From contig NZ_CP041203.1 in assembly GCF_008033115.1 (NCBI RefSeq), positions 558,001-622,000 of the forward strand: a stretch of 64,000 nucleotides of DNA, written 5' to 3'. A program made the position numbers and the translations under genes. Numbering within the stretch: position 1 is the stretch's first letter; the number at the start of each line of letters is the position of its first letter. The notes beneath the pieces are model-generated. The model did no database searches. It saw only the letters and a program-made list of their open reading frames with translations, and was not told the DNA's origin. This document shows positions 1 to 9,393 of this stretch, one piece after another. The DNA is from Cellulomonas sp. Y8. GTDB taxonomy: Bacteria > Actinomycetota > Actinomycetes > Actinomycetales > Cellulomonadaceae.

Positions 1-1315
1 GCCAGCGCCCGGCGCCGTCGATCCGCGCGGCCTCGGTCATGTCGTGCGGGATCGACTGCAGCGCGCCCGTGCAGATGAGGAACATGTACGGGAAGCCGAG
101 CCACAGGTTCACGCCGATGATCGCGGCCTTCGCCAGCCACGGGTCGCTCAGCCACGGGATCGACGCCCCGCCGAGCAGCACCTCGTTGATGAGGCCGAAC
201 CGCTCGTTCAGCATGCCGCGCCACACCAGGGCGGACAGGAAGCCGGGGAACGCGTACGGGAGGATCAGCAGCGAGCGGTAGACCTTCCTGCCGCGCACCC
301 GGGGCTCGTTGAACGTGATCGCCAGGAACAGGCCCAGCGCGAACGTCGTCACGACGGACAGGAACGCGAACGCGAAGGTCCAGACGAAGATCTGCGCGAA
401 CGGCCCGGCCATCCGGGAGTCGGTGACCATCGCGGTGAAGTTGTCGAAGCCGACGCCGACCCGCCAGCCCGGGGTCAGCCGCTGGCCGTCCTCGGAGACG
501 AAGTTGCCGCCCTCGCCGGGCGCGTAGACGGTGCCGGTCTCGGCGTCGGTGAACGTGTCGCTCGCCGCGTCGTACTCGAGCGTCGACTGGAAGACGTAGC
601 CGGTCGAGCCGTCCTGGGTGCGGACCGAGCCGTCGGCGGGGTCGTCCGAGAACGGCACCCGCAGCGAGGTGATGGCCTCCTGGTCGGCCGCGACCTGCGC
701 GAAGCCGAGGACCTCCCAGCCGGGCACCTCGGTGATGCGGCCGGACTCGACGGTGGCGTCGACGTCCTCGAACGGCTGCTCGGCGGTGCCGACCTGGGCG
801 TCGCCGTCCTCGGTGACGACCGCGAAGCCGAGCTCGTCGCCGTTCTGCACGACCGTGAGCGGCAGCGCGGGCGAGCCCTCGACGCGGCGCTCGTTCTGGG
901 CGGCGATCTGCGTGATCGCGTCGGCCTTGGTCGAGTTGTGGCCGTCGCCGTAGTTCGTGAACGCGACGTAGCCCGTGTAGGCCATGGCGAACAGCTGGTA
1001 GACGACCAGGAACACCAGGCCGGGCACCAGGTACTTCGCCGGCAGCATCCGGCGGGAGAAGTAGGCCCAGTTCGCGACGGCCAGCGCCACGACCAGGAAC
1101 GCAAGGATCCCCCACTGGGACACGGCCCAGGCGGACAGGATCCCGTACACGCCGAGCGCGTCGACCGTGCCGATGAGGATCAGCTTGGCGATGAAGCCCG
1201 GGGAGAAGGAGCGGGCGTGCGACGTGGTGCCGCGGGGCACGCGCCGGCGGCGGGGCGGACGTGCGGTCCCGGGGTCGTCGGGCGCGACCTCCTGGACGGT
1301 CGACTGGTCGGTCAT
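1..1315 (-). CDS. malF: Maltose/maltodextrin ABC transporter permease, MalF type (C-terminus cut by window edge)
   Basis: Membrane permease of an alpha-glucoside importer. It would work with the binding protein encoded just upstream and a MalG partner expected beyond the left edge. About 438 residues are visible. The N-terminus is basic and proline-rich, followed by hydrophobic segments, a long extracytoplasmic loop rich in Asp, Gly and Thr (about residues 100-250, the MalF P2-type insertion), then further membrane helices. The last visible residues, EAARIDGAG, are the conserved EAA loop that docks on the ATPase, so only a short C-terminal part is missing. The ATG is preceded by GGAGG with a 7-base gap. 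Reading phase is consistent from the start to the EAA loop. Substrate is inferred from neighbours. Confidence 0.9.
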   Translation of the reverse strand, partial: MTDQSTVQEVAPDDPGTARPPRRRRVPRGTTSHARSFSPGFIAKLILIGTVDALGVYGILSAWAVSQWGILAFLVVALAVANWAYFSRRMLPAKYLVPGLVFLVVYQLFAMAYTGYVAFTNYGDGHNSTKADAITQIAAQNERRVEGSPALPLTVVQNGDELGFAVVTEDGDAQVGTAEQPFEDVDATVESGRITEVPGWEVLGFAQVAADQEAITSLRVPFSDDPADGSVRTQDGSTGYVFQSTLEYDAASDTFTDAETGTVYAPGEGGNFVSEDGQRLTPGWRVGVGFDNFTAMVTDSRMAGPFAQIFVWTFAFAFLSVVTTFALGLFLAITFNEPRVRGRKVYRSLLILPYAFPGFLSALVWRGMLNERFGLINEVLLGGASIPWLSDPWLAKAAIIGVNLWLGFPYMFLICTGALQSIPHDMTEAARIDGAGRW

Positions 1316-1372
1316 GCGGGTGCCTCCGGGCGCGCGGCGGTGCTGGTGCTGCGGGATGGGGGGAAGAGCGGA

Positions 1373-1411
1373 GCGACCGCCGGGGCGCCTCGTGGGCACC
1401 CCGGCGGTCGC
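1373..1411 (-). terminator. Intercistronic hairpin between malE and malF
   Basis: Perfect 13-bp stem (1373-1385 with 1399-1411) and a 13-base loop, with no T-tract. It lies right after malE and before malF. Such hairpins commonly stabilise binding-protein mRNA or partly terminate transcription, so that binding protein exceeds permease. That role is inferred. Confidence 0.6.
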
Positions 1412-1419
1412 GGAGACGA

Positions 1420-2661
1420 TCAGCCGTCGATGGCGTCCTGGATGTTCTGGACCATCGCGTCCCACGCGCCGGCCGGGTCGGCCGTCTGGCCGCCGACGAT
1501 CTGCGCCTCGGTTGCGCCCCAGAAGGACCACACCGAGCTCATCGCGGGGATGGCGGGCATCGGCGCGCCGGTGGCACCCGCGTCGTTGAAGCCCTGGAGG
1601 ACCGGGTCGTCGACCTTGTCCGCGGAGGCGGTCAGCGCCGGCAGGCGGCCGCCGGCCTCGTACAGCGCGTCCTGCGCCGCCTCGGTGGTCAGGTAGTTGA
1701 CCACGAACTCGTTGGCGAGGACCGGGTTGGCCGACTTCGCGGAGATGAACACGCCCTGCACGCCCACGAACGGCTGCGCGGGCTGGCCGCCGGCCGACGG
1801 GACCGGGAGGACGGAGATGTCCATGCCGGCCTCCTCGAACGCCGAGGTGTTCCACGGGCCGGTGACGATGTACGGCGCCTGGCCGTCCAGGAACGCCTGC
1901 TTGGCCTTGTCGCCGTCGACCGACAGGTCGAGGACCTTCTCCTGGCCGAGCTTGGCCAGGTACTGGGCGTACGCGTGGCCGGCGTCGCCGCCGAGCGCCA
2001 GGGTGTCCGTGTAGGAGCCGTCCGCGGCCTGCTCGAATACCGGGGCGCCGAACGAGGTCTGCAGCGGGTACAGGTGGTACGGGTCGGACTCCTCGCCCTG
2101 CTGGATCAGCACGGAGAAGTCGGTGCCCGCGGTCTGCGCCTGCGCGACGAGCTCGTCGAACGTGGTGGCCGGGGTGTCGGCCAGCAGCGCGTTGTTGCGC
2201 ACGAGCGCGATGTTCTCGATCGAGATCGGCACGCCGTAGGTCTGGCCGTCGTAGGCCATGGCCTGGACCGCGGAGTCGGCGAACTCGTCGGCCTTGTCGC
2301 CGAGCTCGATCGGCGCGACCACGCCGTTGTTGACCCACTCGCCGAGGCCGTCGTGGGCCGAGACGATGATGTCCGGGCCCTCGCCGGTCGGGACCTGGGT
2401 CACGAAGTCGGGGCCGATGTCGCCCGTGGCCTTCTGGACGAGGTCGACGTCGACGCCGGACTCCTCGGTGAAGGCCTCGACGACGGGTCGCATGGAGTCG
2501 ATGCGGGTGTCGTCGACCCACATCGTCAGGGTGCCCTCGGCGCCGGAGTCGGCGGCGGGGCTGTCGGAGGTGGCGTCGGACGGCGCGTCCGAGCTCGAGC
2601 ACGCCGCGAGGGCGAGCGCGAGGACGGCCGTCGTGGCGAGGGCGGGGATGCTCCGTCGCAT
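1420..2661 (-). CDS. malE: Maltose/maltodextrin-type solute-binding lipoprotein
   Basis: 413-residue extracellular family 1 solute-binding protein that would deliver alpha-glucosides to the MalF permease. The N-terminus is a lipoprotein signal peptide: basic MRR, a hydrophobic stretch, then LAAC with the lipidated cysteine at residue 21, followed by a Ser/Asp/Ala-rich linker to about residue 43. The mature part begins GTLTMWVDD and carries family features such as GPWNTSAFEEAG. A GGGAG ribosome site lies 8 bases before the ATG. It is transcribed divergently from lacI across a 204-base gap holding a palindromic operator, so it is probably LacI-repressed. Maltose specificity is inferred from the GH13 neighbour. 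Confidence 0.92.
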   Translation of the reverse strand: MRRSIPALATTAVLALALAACSSSDAPSDATSDSPAADSGAEGTLTMWVDDTRIDSMRPVVEAFTEESGVDVDLVQKATGDIGPDFVTQVPTGEGPDIIVSAHDGLGEWVNNGVVAPIELGDKADEFADSAVQAMAYDGQTYGVPISIENIALVRNNALLADTPATTFDELVAQAQTAGTDFSVLIQQGEESDPYHLYPLQTSFGAPVFEQAADGSYTDTLALGGDAGHAYAQYLAKLGQEKVLDLSVDGDKAKQAFLDGQAPYIVTGPWNTSAFEEAGMDISVLPVPSAGGQPAQPFVGVQGVFISAKSANPVLANEFVVNYLTTEAAQDALYEAGGRLPALTASADKVDDPVLQGFNDAGATGAPMPAIPAMSSVWSFWGATEAQIVGGQTADPAGAWDAMVQNIQDAIDG

Positions 2662-2768
2662 CAGGGTGTCTCCCAGCGTCAGAAGGGGCGGTGCGAGCAG
2701 ACCCCGGCACCGCCGGCGCTGGCTCGATGACCCGGACGGTCATCAACTTCCGGGCCTCGTTGCAAGCC

Positions 2769-2799
2769 GTTACGGTAACTTTCAGGCATCGGTTACAGT
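2769..2799 (+). promoter_or_regulatory. LacI-type operator and lacI promoter in the malE-lacI divergent region
   Basis: GTTACGGTAAC (2769-2779) is a perfect 5-1-5 palindrome. It overlaps a plausible lacI -35 box (TTACGG, 2770-2775), followed after 18 bases by TACAGT (2794-2799) as -10. The same palindrome sits in the leader of the divergent malE gene. Binding by the adjacent LacI protein is inferred. Confidence 0.5.
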
Positions 2800-2865
2800 G
2801 CTCTCCGACCCGAGGGGACGAAGCTGCCCCGATCGGATGACGACAACGACGACGAGGAGGCGACG

Positions 2866-3914
2866 GTGCCCTCTACGCTCGCGACCGTGCGCACACGCCT
2901 CACCGACCTGGCCGAGCAGGCCGGCGTCTCCACCGCGACCGTCTCCCGCGTCCTCAACGGCAAGCCCGGCGTCTCCTCGCAGGCGAGGCAGGCTGTGCTG
3001 GCCGCCCTCGACGTGCTCGGCTACGAGCGGCCCGAGAAGCTCCGCACCCGGCCCGCGGGCCTGGTCGGCCTCGTGGTGCCCGAGCTGTCGAACCCGGTGT
3101 TCCCGGCGATGGCCCAGGCGATGGAGTCCATGCTGACCCAGCGGGGGTACACCCCGCTGCTGTGCGCGCAGCAGCCGGGCGGCACCACCGAGGACCAGTA
3201 CGTCGAGATCCTGCTCGACCACGACGTGGCCGGGATCCTGTTCGTCTCGGGTCTGCACGCGGACACGCAGGCGTCGGTGGAGCGCTACCACGCGCTGCGC
3301 GGGCGCGGGCTGCCGATCGTGCTCGTCAACGGCCGGGCCGAGGCGGTCGACGCCCCGAGCATCGCGACCGACGACTCCGTCGCGATCGAGCTGTCCGTGC
3401 GGCACCTGGTCGCCCTCGGCCACCGGCGCATCGGCCTCGCGATCGGCCCCGAGCGGTTCGTGCCGGCCGCCCGCAAGCGGCAGGCGTTCGCGGACCAGCT
3501 CCGCGCGCAGCTCGGCGTCGAGGACGCCGCGCCGCACGTCAACACCACCCTGTTCACGGTCGAGGGCGGCGCCACCGCGGCGCACGAGCTCATCGACTCG
3601 GGCCACACCGCGATCATCTGCGGGTCCGACCTCATGGCGCTCGGCGTGATCCGCGCCGCGCGGTCCCGCGGCCTGCGCGTCCCGGAGGACGTGTCGGTCG
3701 TCGGCTTCGACGACTCGCCGCTGATCGGCTTCACCGACCCGCCGCTGACGACGGTGCGCCAGCCCGTCCAGGCGATGGCCAGGCCGCCGTCTCCGCGCTC
3801 ATGGCGGAGATCAACGGCACCCCCACGTCGCGCACCGAGCTCCTGTTCCACCCGGAGCTCATCGTGCGCGGCTCCACCAGCTCTGCACCCGCTTCTCCCG
3901 GAGGACCAGCGTGA
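2866..3914 (+). CDS. LacI-family transcriptional regulator, frameshifted near its C-terminus in this sequence
   Basis: Repressor of the alpha-glucoside genes by position. The helix-turn-helix (DLAEQAGVSTATVSRVLNG, about residues 14-32) is followed by a periplasmic-binding-protein-like sensor domain. GTG is chosen because GAGGAGG lies 5 bases upstream. The frame is lost at 3777-3778: after VRQPVQAM the sequence needs one more G to continue as GQAAVSALMAEI and end at TGA 3912-3914. That stop overlaps the GTG of the glucosidase gene (GTGA), which supports the restored frame and translational coupling. As written, only about 305 of about 350 residues are in frame. A sequencing error is likelier than true loss because both halves are well conserved. 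Confidence 0.88.
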
Positions 3915-5656
3915 CCCAGCTCGACCAGCAGCCGATCTCCCGCCCCGCCCCGGAGGTCGTGCACGAGCCCGGCCCCGTCGACGGCCCGTGGTGGCGGGAC
4001 GCGGTGATCTACCAGGTGTACCCGCGGTCCTTCGCGGACGCGGACGGCGACGGCATCGGCGACCTGCCGGGGATCACCGCGCGGCTCGACCACCTGGCGG
4101 CGCTGGGCGTGGACGCGGTCTGGCTGTCCCCGTTCTACAAGTCCCCGCAGGCGGACGCGGGCTACGACGTCGCCGACTACCGGGACGTGGACCCGCTGTT
4201 CGGCACGCTCGCCGACTTCGACGCGCTGCTCGAGCGCGCGCACGCGCTCGGCCTCAAGGTCGTCGTCGACCTGGTCCCGAACCACTCGTCCGACGAGCAC
4301 GTGTGGTTCGCCGAGGCGCTGAAGACGCCCCCGGGCTCCCCCGAGCGCGCGCGGTACCTCTTCCGCGAGGGCCGCGGCGTCGACGGCACCGAGCCGCCGA
4401 ACAACTGGGGCTCCATCTTCGGCGGCCCGGCCTGGACCCGGCTCACCCCCGAGCAGCACGGCGTCGACGACGGCCAGTGGTACCTGCACCTGTTCGACTC
4501 CAAGCAGCCCGACCTCGACTGGTCGAACCCCGAGGTCCGCGAGGAGTTCGAGGGCGTGCTGCGGTTCTGGCTGGACCGCGGGGTCGACGGATTCCGGGTC
4601 GACGTCGCGCACGGCATGGTCAAGGCCGAGGGGCTGCCCGACTGGGACGGCCATGTCTCGATGATCGAGGGGGCCGACGACAGCGACGCCGTCTCCGGCT
4701 CCGGCAACCAGGGCCCGATGTTCGACCAGGACGGCGTGCACGAGATCTACCGCGCGTGGCGCGAGGTCCTCGACGAGTACGACGGCGACCGGATGCTCGT
4801 CGCCGAGGCCTGGGTCGAGCCGCTGAGCCGCCTGGCCCGGTACGTCCGCCCCGACGAGATGCACCAGGCGTTCAACTTCGCGTTCCTCGCCACCGGCTGG
4901 GACGCGCCCGCGCTGAAGAAGGTCATCGCCGCGTCGTACCAGGTCAACGACACCGTCGGTGCCCCGACGACCTGGGTGATGTCGAACCACGACGTCGTCC
5001 GGCACGCCTCCCGCCTGGGCCTCGCCGACCCGTCGTCGCGGCCCAACGGCATCGGCGCCGAGGACGAGCAGCCCGACGCCGAGCTCGGCCTGCGCCGCGC
5101 CCGCGCCGCCTCGCTCCTCATGCTCGGCCTGCCGGGCTCCGCGTACGTCTACCAGGGCGAGGAGCTCGGCCTGCCCGAGCACACCGCGCTCGCCGACGAG
5201 GTCCGCGAGGACCCGGCGTTCTTCCGCACCCAGGGTGCCGAGAAGGGCCGCGACGGCTGCCGCGTCCCGCTGCCCTGGGAGGCCGACGCCCCGGGCTTCG
5301 GCTACTCGCCGAACGGGAGGACGTGGCTGCCGCAGCCCGCGGAGTGGGCCGCGTTCGCCGCCGACGCGCAGGACGGCGTCGAGGGCTCGACCCTCGAGCT
5401 GTACCGCGCCGCGCTGCGCCTGCGCCGGGCCGAGAAGCTCGGCCTCGGCGGGGCGTCCTGGGAGCCGGAGTTCCAGGACGACGAGGACGTCATCGCCGTG
5501 CGCAACGGCTCGGTCGTCGTCGTCGCGAACCTGGGCTCCTCCCCGGTCGCGCTGCCCGCCGGCGCCGAGGTGCTGCTGGCCTCCGGCCTGCCGGGCGACG
5601 CCCCGGTCGGCGCCGAGCTGCCCGGCGACACCACCGTCTGGCTCCGGGCGCGCTGA
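3911..5656 (+). CDS. GH13 alpha-glucosidase
   Basis: 581-residue glycoside hydrolase family 13 enzyme, cytoplasmic (no signal peptide), hydrolysing imported alpha-glucosides. The (beta/alpha)8 barrel starts at WWRDAVIYQVYPRSF. Visible catalytic elements are the nucleophile Asp231 (GFRVDVAHG), acid/base Glu299 (MLVAEAW) and transition-state Asp361 (VMSNHD), plus the DLVPNHSS region. The GTG start overlaps the lacI stop by 4 bases. Its place next to malE/malF and a PfkB kinase suggests uptake, cleavage and phosphorylation of malto-oligosaccharides. Closely related GH13 enzymes act on sucrose, trehalose or isomaltose, so exact specificity is open. Confidence 0.92.
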   Translation: MTQLDQQPISRPAPEVVHEPGPVDGPWWRDAVIYQVYPRSFADADGDGIGDLPGITARLDHLAALGVDAVWLSPFYKSPQADAGYDVADYRDVDPLFGTLADFDALLERAHALGLKVVVDLVPNHSSDEHVWFAEALKTPPGSPERARYLFREGRGVDGTEPPNNWGSIFGGPAWTRLTPEQHGVDDGQWYLHLFDSKQPDLDWSNPEVREEFEGVLRFWLDRGVDGFRVDVAHGMVKAEGLPDWDGHVSMIEGADDSDAVSGSGNQGPMFDQDGVHEIYRAWREVLDEYDGDRMLVAEAWVEPLSRLARYVRPDEMHQAFNFAFLATGWDAPALKKVIAASYQVNDTVGAPTTWVMSNHDVVRHASRLGLADPSSRPNGIGAEDEQPDAELGLRRARAASLLMLGLPGSAYVYQGEELGLPEHTALADEVREDPAFFRTQGAEKGRDGCRVPLPWEADAPGFGYSPNGRTWLPQPAEWAAFAADAQDGVEGSTLELYRAALRLRRAEKLGLGGASWEPEFQDDEDVIAVRNGSVVVVANLGSSPVALPAGAEVLLASGLPGDAPVGAELPGDTTVWLRAR

Positions 5657-5660
5657 CGCC

Positions 5661-6587
5661 GTGACGCACCCCGACGGGGCCGCCCCCGCGCACGGGGGCG
5701 GCCCCGTCGTCGTCGTGGGGCCCGCCTCCTGGAACACGCTGGTCCGGCTCGACGCGCTGCCCGAGGCGCGCTCGCAGACGCTGTTCGCGTCCGGGCACCA
5801 CGACGGGCTCGGGGGGACGTCCGCGGGCAAGGCGGTGACGCTGGCCGCGCTGGGCGTCGACGTGCGGCTGCGGACGGTGCTGGGCGCGGACGCGCTCGGG
5901 GACGCGGTGCGGACGGCGCTCGACCACCCGCGGATCGCACTCGACGCGGTGCCGGCGCGCGACGGGCGGACCGAGCGGCACGTCAACCTCATGGCCGCGG
6001 ACGGCGGGCGGGTGTCGGTGTACCTGACGCTGCCGTCGCCGGGGGTCGCGGTCGACGCGCGGGCCGGGCTCGCCGGCGCGCGGGCGGCGGTCGTGGACCT
6101 CGCGGAGCTGTCGATCCCGGTGCTGGCCGCCGCGCGGGAGGCCGGGGTGCCGGTCTGGTGCGACGTGCACGACGACGACGGTGTGGCGGAGTTCCAGCGG
6201 CCGTTCGCGGACGGGGCCGACGTGCTGCTGGTGTCCGAGGCCCGACTCGCGGACCCGGTGGCGTACCTGCGGGCCCGGGTGGCCGGCGGCGCGCGGTTGG
6301 CCGTGTGCACCCGCGGCGCGCGGGGCGCCCTGGCGCTGGACGCGGGCGGGTTCTGGGAGGTCGGCGCGGCGCCGGCCGACGCGGTCGTCGACACCAACGG
6401 GGCGGGCGACGCGTTCCTGTCGGGCCTCCTGGCGGCGACCCTGGCGGGCCTCCCCACGCCGGAGGCCCTGGCGTGGGCCAGCGCGGCGGGCGCCCTGGCG
6501 GTCGGGACGCAGTCGTTGGGCGCCCCGCACGCGAGCGCGGAGGTCGTGCGCGCTCTCGCGACCCGCGTCGCGGTCACCCGCGCCTGA
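5661..6587 (+). CDS. PfkB-family carbohydrate kinase
   Basis: 308-residue ribokinase/PfkB sugar kinase, presumably phosphorylating a sugar released by the upstream glucosidase. The signature DTNGAGDAF with the catalytic Asp is near residue 245, and an N-terminal sugar-binding GLGGTSAGKA is present. GTG 5661 leaves a non-conserved 18-residue leader encoded by a strong hairpin. The in-frame GTG at 5715, giving an N-terminus starting at GPASWNTLVRL, may be the real start. It is the last gene of the rightward lacI-glucosidase-kinase unit and faces dusB across a long palindrome. Substrate unknown. Confidence 0.88.
   Translation: MTHPDGAAPAHGGGPVVVVGPASWNTLVRLDALPEARSQTLFASGHHDGLGGTSAGKAVTLAALGVDVRLRTVLGADALGDAVRTALDHPRIALDAVPARDGRTERHVNLMAADGGRVSVYLTLPSPGVAVDARAGLAGARAAVVDLAELSIPVLAAAREAGVPVWCDVHDDDGVAEFQRPFADGADVLLVSEARLADPVAYLRARVAGGARLAVCTRGARGALALDAGGFWEVGAAPADAVVDTNGAGDAFLSGLLAATLAGLPTPEALAWASAAGALAVGTQSLGAPHASAEVVRALATRVAVTRA
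5673..5708 (+). terminator. Perfect 16-bp hairpin after the alpha-glucosidase gene
   Basis: Arms 5673-5688 and 5693-5708 pair perfectly around a 4-base CGCA loop, without a T-tract. It starts 17 bases after the glucosidase stop and overlaps the first codons of the annotated kinase start. It could limit read-through into the kinase gene. Confidence 0.6.
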
Positions 6588-6662
6588 CCCGGACTCCCGC
6601 ACTCCGCGACCACCTCACGGCCCCACGACCACCCCACGCGCTCCCGACCCACGCTCCACGCA

Positions 6663-6726
6663 CGCCGAGTGGGCACTCGATGTCCCCTCGCGGCGTCCGA
6701 TGGGGACATCGAGTGCCCGCTCGGCG
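6663..6726. terminator. Long palindrome between convergent pfkB-type gene and dusB
   Basis: 25-base arms (6663-6687 and 6702-6726) pair throughout except for one G.U wobble, around a 14-base loop. No T-tract in either direction. Its position between convergent genes suggests a bidirectional terminator. It shares GCCGAGnnGGCA and the outer CTCGGCGAGG with the palindrome at 10743. Confidence 0.65.
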
Positions 6727-6750
6727 AGGGTGTGTGTGGGCGCGGCGGCG

Positions 6751-7944
6751 TCAGCCGCCGCTGACGCTCAGCTCGGCCTCCGCCAGGCCGCGGCGGAAGT
6801 CCTCCGAGAGGTCGCGGCTGTCCAGCCAGCCGTCCGGGAGGTGCGGGCGCTTCGGGGTCCCGGCGCGGCCGCGCTGGCCCTCCGCCGCCTCGCCCGGGTA
6901 CGGCTGGTCCAGGTCGAGCGCGGCGAGCCGGTCGTCGAGCTCCGCGAGGCTCGACACCAGGCCCAGCGCCGCGCGCTGCTCGCCCCCGACCACGTAGCCC
7001 TTCCAGTACCAGGCCATGTGCTTGCGGAGCTCACGCAGCGCCTTGCCCTCGTCCCCGAACGCCTCGACCATCAGCTCGGCGTGCCGCCGGATGACCTGCG
7101 CGACGTACCGCGCGCCCGGCGTGATCCGCTCCGGCGAGCCGGCGAACGCGGCCGCGAGGTCGGCGAACAGCCACGGCCGCCCCTGGCAGCCGCGTCCCAC
7201 GACGACGCCGTCGCAGCCGGTCTCCCGGACCATGCGCACGGCGTCCTCCGCGGACCAGATGTCGCCGTTGCCGAGCACCGGGATGTCGGTGACGGTCTCC
7301 TTCAGCTGCGCGATCGCCGACCAGTCCGCGGTGCCGGAGTAGTACTGCTCGGCGGTGCGGGCGTGCAGCGCGACCGCGGCGACGCCGAGGTCCTGCGCGA
7401 CGAGGCCGGCCTCGAGGTAGGTCAGGTGGTCGTCGTCGATGCCCTTGCGCATCTTGACCGTGACCGGGACGCCGTAGGGCCGCGCCGCGTCGACGGCCGC
7501 CTTCAGGATCGACTCGAACAGCTCGCGCTTCCACGGCAGCGCGGAGCCGCCGCCGCGCCGGGTCACCTTGGGCACCGGGCAGCCGAAGTTGAGGTCGACG
7601 TGGTCGGCGCGGTCCTCGGACGCGATGAGGTGCACCGCCGCGCCCACCGTCGCCGGGTCGACGCCGTAGACCTGCACGGAGCGCGGCTTCTCGTCCGGTG
7701 CGTGCGAGATGATCCGCATCGACTCCTCGCCGCGCTCGACCAGCGCCCGCGACGTCACCATCTCCGCGACGTACAGCCCGGCGCCCGACTCGCGGCACAG
7801 CCGGCGGAACGCCGCGTTCGTCACGCCGGCCATCGGCGCGAGCACCACGGGCGTGTCGATCGTGAGCGGTCCGATGCGCAGCGGCGGGAGCACGTGCCCC
7901 TCGGCCGTGGGGGCGGCCGGGTCGACGGTGGAGGGAGCGGTCAT
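6751..7944 (-). CDS. dusB: tRNA-dihydrouridine synthase
   Basis: 397-residue FMN-dependent enzyme reducing uridine in the tRNA D-loop. TIM-barrel start VVLAPMAGVTN, catalytic Cys122 in NFGCPVPK, RRGGGSAL, and the flavin-phosphate site GNGDIWS...GVVVGRG are all visible. The C-terminal helical tRNA-binding domain carries HMAWYWKG. ATG 7944 gives MTAPSTVDPAAP; longer in-frame extensions have no ribosome site. A GACAAT box sits 6 bases upstream of the ATG, favouring a leaderless mRNA. Single-gene unit, divergent from the YibE/F gene. Confidence 0.95.
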   Translation of the reverse strand: MTAPSTVDPAAPTAEGHVLPPLRIGPLTIDTPVVLAPMAGVTNAAFRRLCRESGAGLYVAEMVTSRALVERGEESMRIISHAPDEKPRSVQVYGVDPATVGAAVHLIASEDRADHVDLNFGCPVPKVTRRGGGSALPWKRELFESILKAAVDAARPYGVPVTVKMRKGIDDDHLTYLEAGLVAQDLGVAAVALHARTAEQYYSGTADWSAIAQLKETVTDIPVLGNGDIWSAEDAVRMVRETGCDGVVVGRGCQGRPWLFADLAAAFAGSPERITPGARYVAQVIRRHAELMVEAFGDEGKALRELRKHMAWYWKGYVVGGEQRAALGLVSSLAELDDRLAALDLDQPYPGEAAEGQRGRAGTPKRPHLPDGWLDSRDLSEDFRRGLAEAELSVSGG

Positions 7945-7950
7945 GCCTCG

Positions 7951-7956
7951 ATTGTC
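7951..7956 (-). promoter_or_regulatory. -10 box of dusB (leaderless)
   Basis: GACAAT on the minus strand, ending 6 bases before the ATG. No Shine-Dalgarno sequence lies between. Confidence 0.55.
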
Positions 7957-8037
7957 CCCCACGGCGCGGGCGGACCCCGCGTCGGGCCGGTCGGCGCCCC
8001 GCCGGCACGGCCCGCGGCGCGATCCCCGCGCACCCGG

Positions 8038-8043
8038 CAGAAT
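8038..8043 (+). promoter_or_regulatory. -10 box of the first yibEF gene (leaderless)
   Basis: CAGAAT ends 6 bases before GTG 8050, mirroring the spacing at dusB. Confidence 0.4.
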
Positions 8044-8049
8044 CGCCCC

Positions 8050-9330
8050 GTGCCCTCCCCCCGCCGCCCTGCGCACCCGCCGCGTCATCGCCGCGATCCT
8101 GCTGCCGCTCGTGCTGGCCGCCGCCGTCGGCATGGCGCTGACCTGGCCGCACGGCGAGCCGTCGACCGCCCGGCAGATCAGCGACGTCGCGATCGACTAC
8201 CCGACGGCGACGGTCACCGGCACGTCCGTCGAGCAGTGCCAGGGCACGGTCGAGGACCGGCTGCCCGACGGCACGATCCCCGACGAGGTGGCCTGCCTCC
8301 GGGTGCACGCCACCGTCACCAGCGGGCCGGAGCAGGGGCGCGACGTCCAGGTGTGGGCCACGGCGTCCACCACCCGCGGACCAGGTGCCCGCCGGCACCC
8401 GCATCCTGGTCGAGCACTACCCGGCGAGCGGCTCCGACGACGAGGTCTGGGCCTGGCACGACTACGACCGCACGCTCCCGCTGGTGTCGATCGCGCTGGT
8501 GTTCGCGCTCGCGATCATCCTGGTGGCGCGCGGCCGGGGGCTGCGCGCGCTGATCGGGCTGCTCATCGCGTTCGCGCTGATCGGGGTGTACGTGCTGCCG
8601 GCCCTGGTCCGCGGGGAGAACCCGGTGGTGGTGGCGCTGAGCGCGTCGACGCTGATCATGGCGGTCGTGCTGTACCTGGCGCACGGGCTGTCGCTCCGGA
8701 CCTCGGCGGCGCTGCTCGGCACGCTGGCCGGGCTCGCGGCGACGACCGGGCTCGGCATCCTCGGGGCGGAGTGGGCCCGGCTGTCGGGGGTGAGCAGCGA
8801 GGACTCCTACCGGCTGGCGCAGCTGCTCGGCGAGAGCGGGGCGACGTCGCTGCGCGGGCTGTTCCTCTGCGGGCTGGTGCTCGCCGGGCTCGGCGTGCTG
8901 AACGACGTGACGATCACCCAGGCGTCGGCGGTGTGGGAGCTGCGGGCGGTCTCCCCCCGCGGCGACGCGGGGCGAGCTGTTCCGCGGCGGGATGCGGATC
9001 GGCCGGGACCACATCGCGTCGACGGTCTACACGATCGCGTTCGCCTACACCGGGGCCGCGCTGCCGGTGCTGCTGCTGCTCGAGCTGTACGGCCTGCCGC
9101 TCGGGCCGACGCTGACGTCCGGGGAGTTCGCGGAGGAGATCGTGCGGACCATGGTGTCGTCGATCGGCCTGGTGCTCGCGATCCCGCTGACGACCGGCAT
9201 CGCCGCGCTGGTGGTCACCCGCGCGGGCGCCGCCCCGGCCCGGCACGCGGCCCCGGACACCCACGCCTACGCCCACGTCCACGCGGTCACGGAGGCCGAT
9301 GCCGCCGAGCCGCTCCACCCGCCGACATAG
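8050..9330 (+). CDS. YibE/F-like multi-pass membrane protein, three frame breaks
   Basis: Integral membrane protein of the YibE/F family; molecular function unknown. Restored it is about 425 residues: an N-terminal membrane segment (VIAAILLPLVLAAA), an extracytoplasmic beta-rich region with VPAGTRILVE, then about seven helices with the family signatures GLGVLNDVTITQ and RIGRDHIASTVYT. The frame shifts by one extra C at 8057-8062 (C6), at 8373-8375 and at 8953-8958 (C6). Removing one base at each restores continuous homology with the intact paralogue at 10841-11983. Three breaks in one gene allow genuine decay of a redundant copy, but the flanking sequence is unblemished and the same +1 pattern occurs in other genes here. 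Confidence 0.82.
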
Positions 9331-9390
9331 GACCGTCCGCGCGAGGTAGGGCCGCAGACGGTCCTACCTCGACGCGGAGGTCCTACCTCG
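9328..9390. terminator. Composite inverted-repeat region between convergent genes
   Basis: Two mutually exclusive stems: TAGGACCGTC (9328-9337) with 9357-9366, and CGAGGTAGG (9342-9350) with CCTACCTCG at 9363-9371 or its second copy at 9382-9390. Lies between convergent stops, so probably a bidirectional terminator. Confidence 0.5.
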
Positions 9391-9393
9391 ACG

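Noticed and set aside
8057..8062. C6 and G6 runs as phase-variation switches
   Set aside because: Runs of six are short for slippage switching, the affected genes include ybeY, and other breaks occur in runs of only two to five bases. Sequence error explains all of them better.
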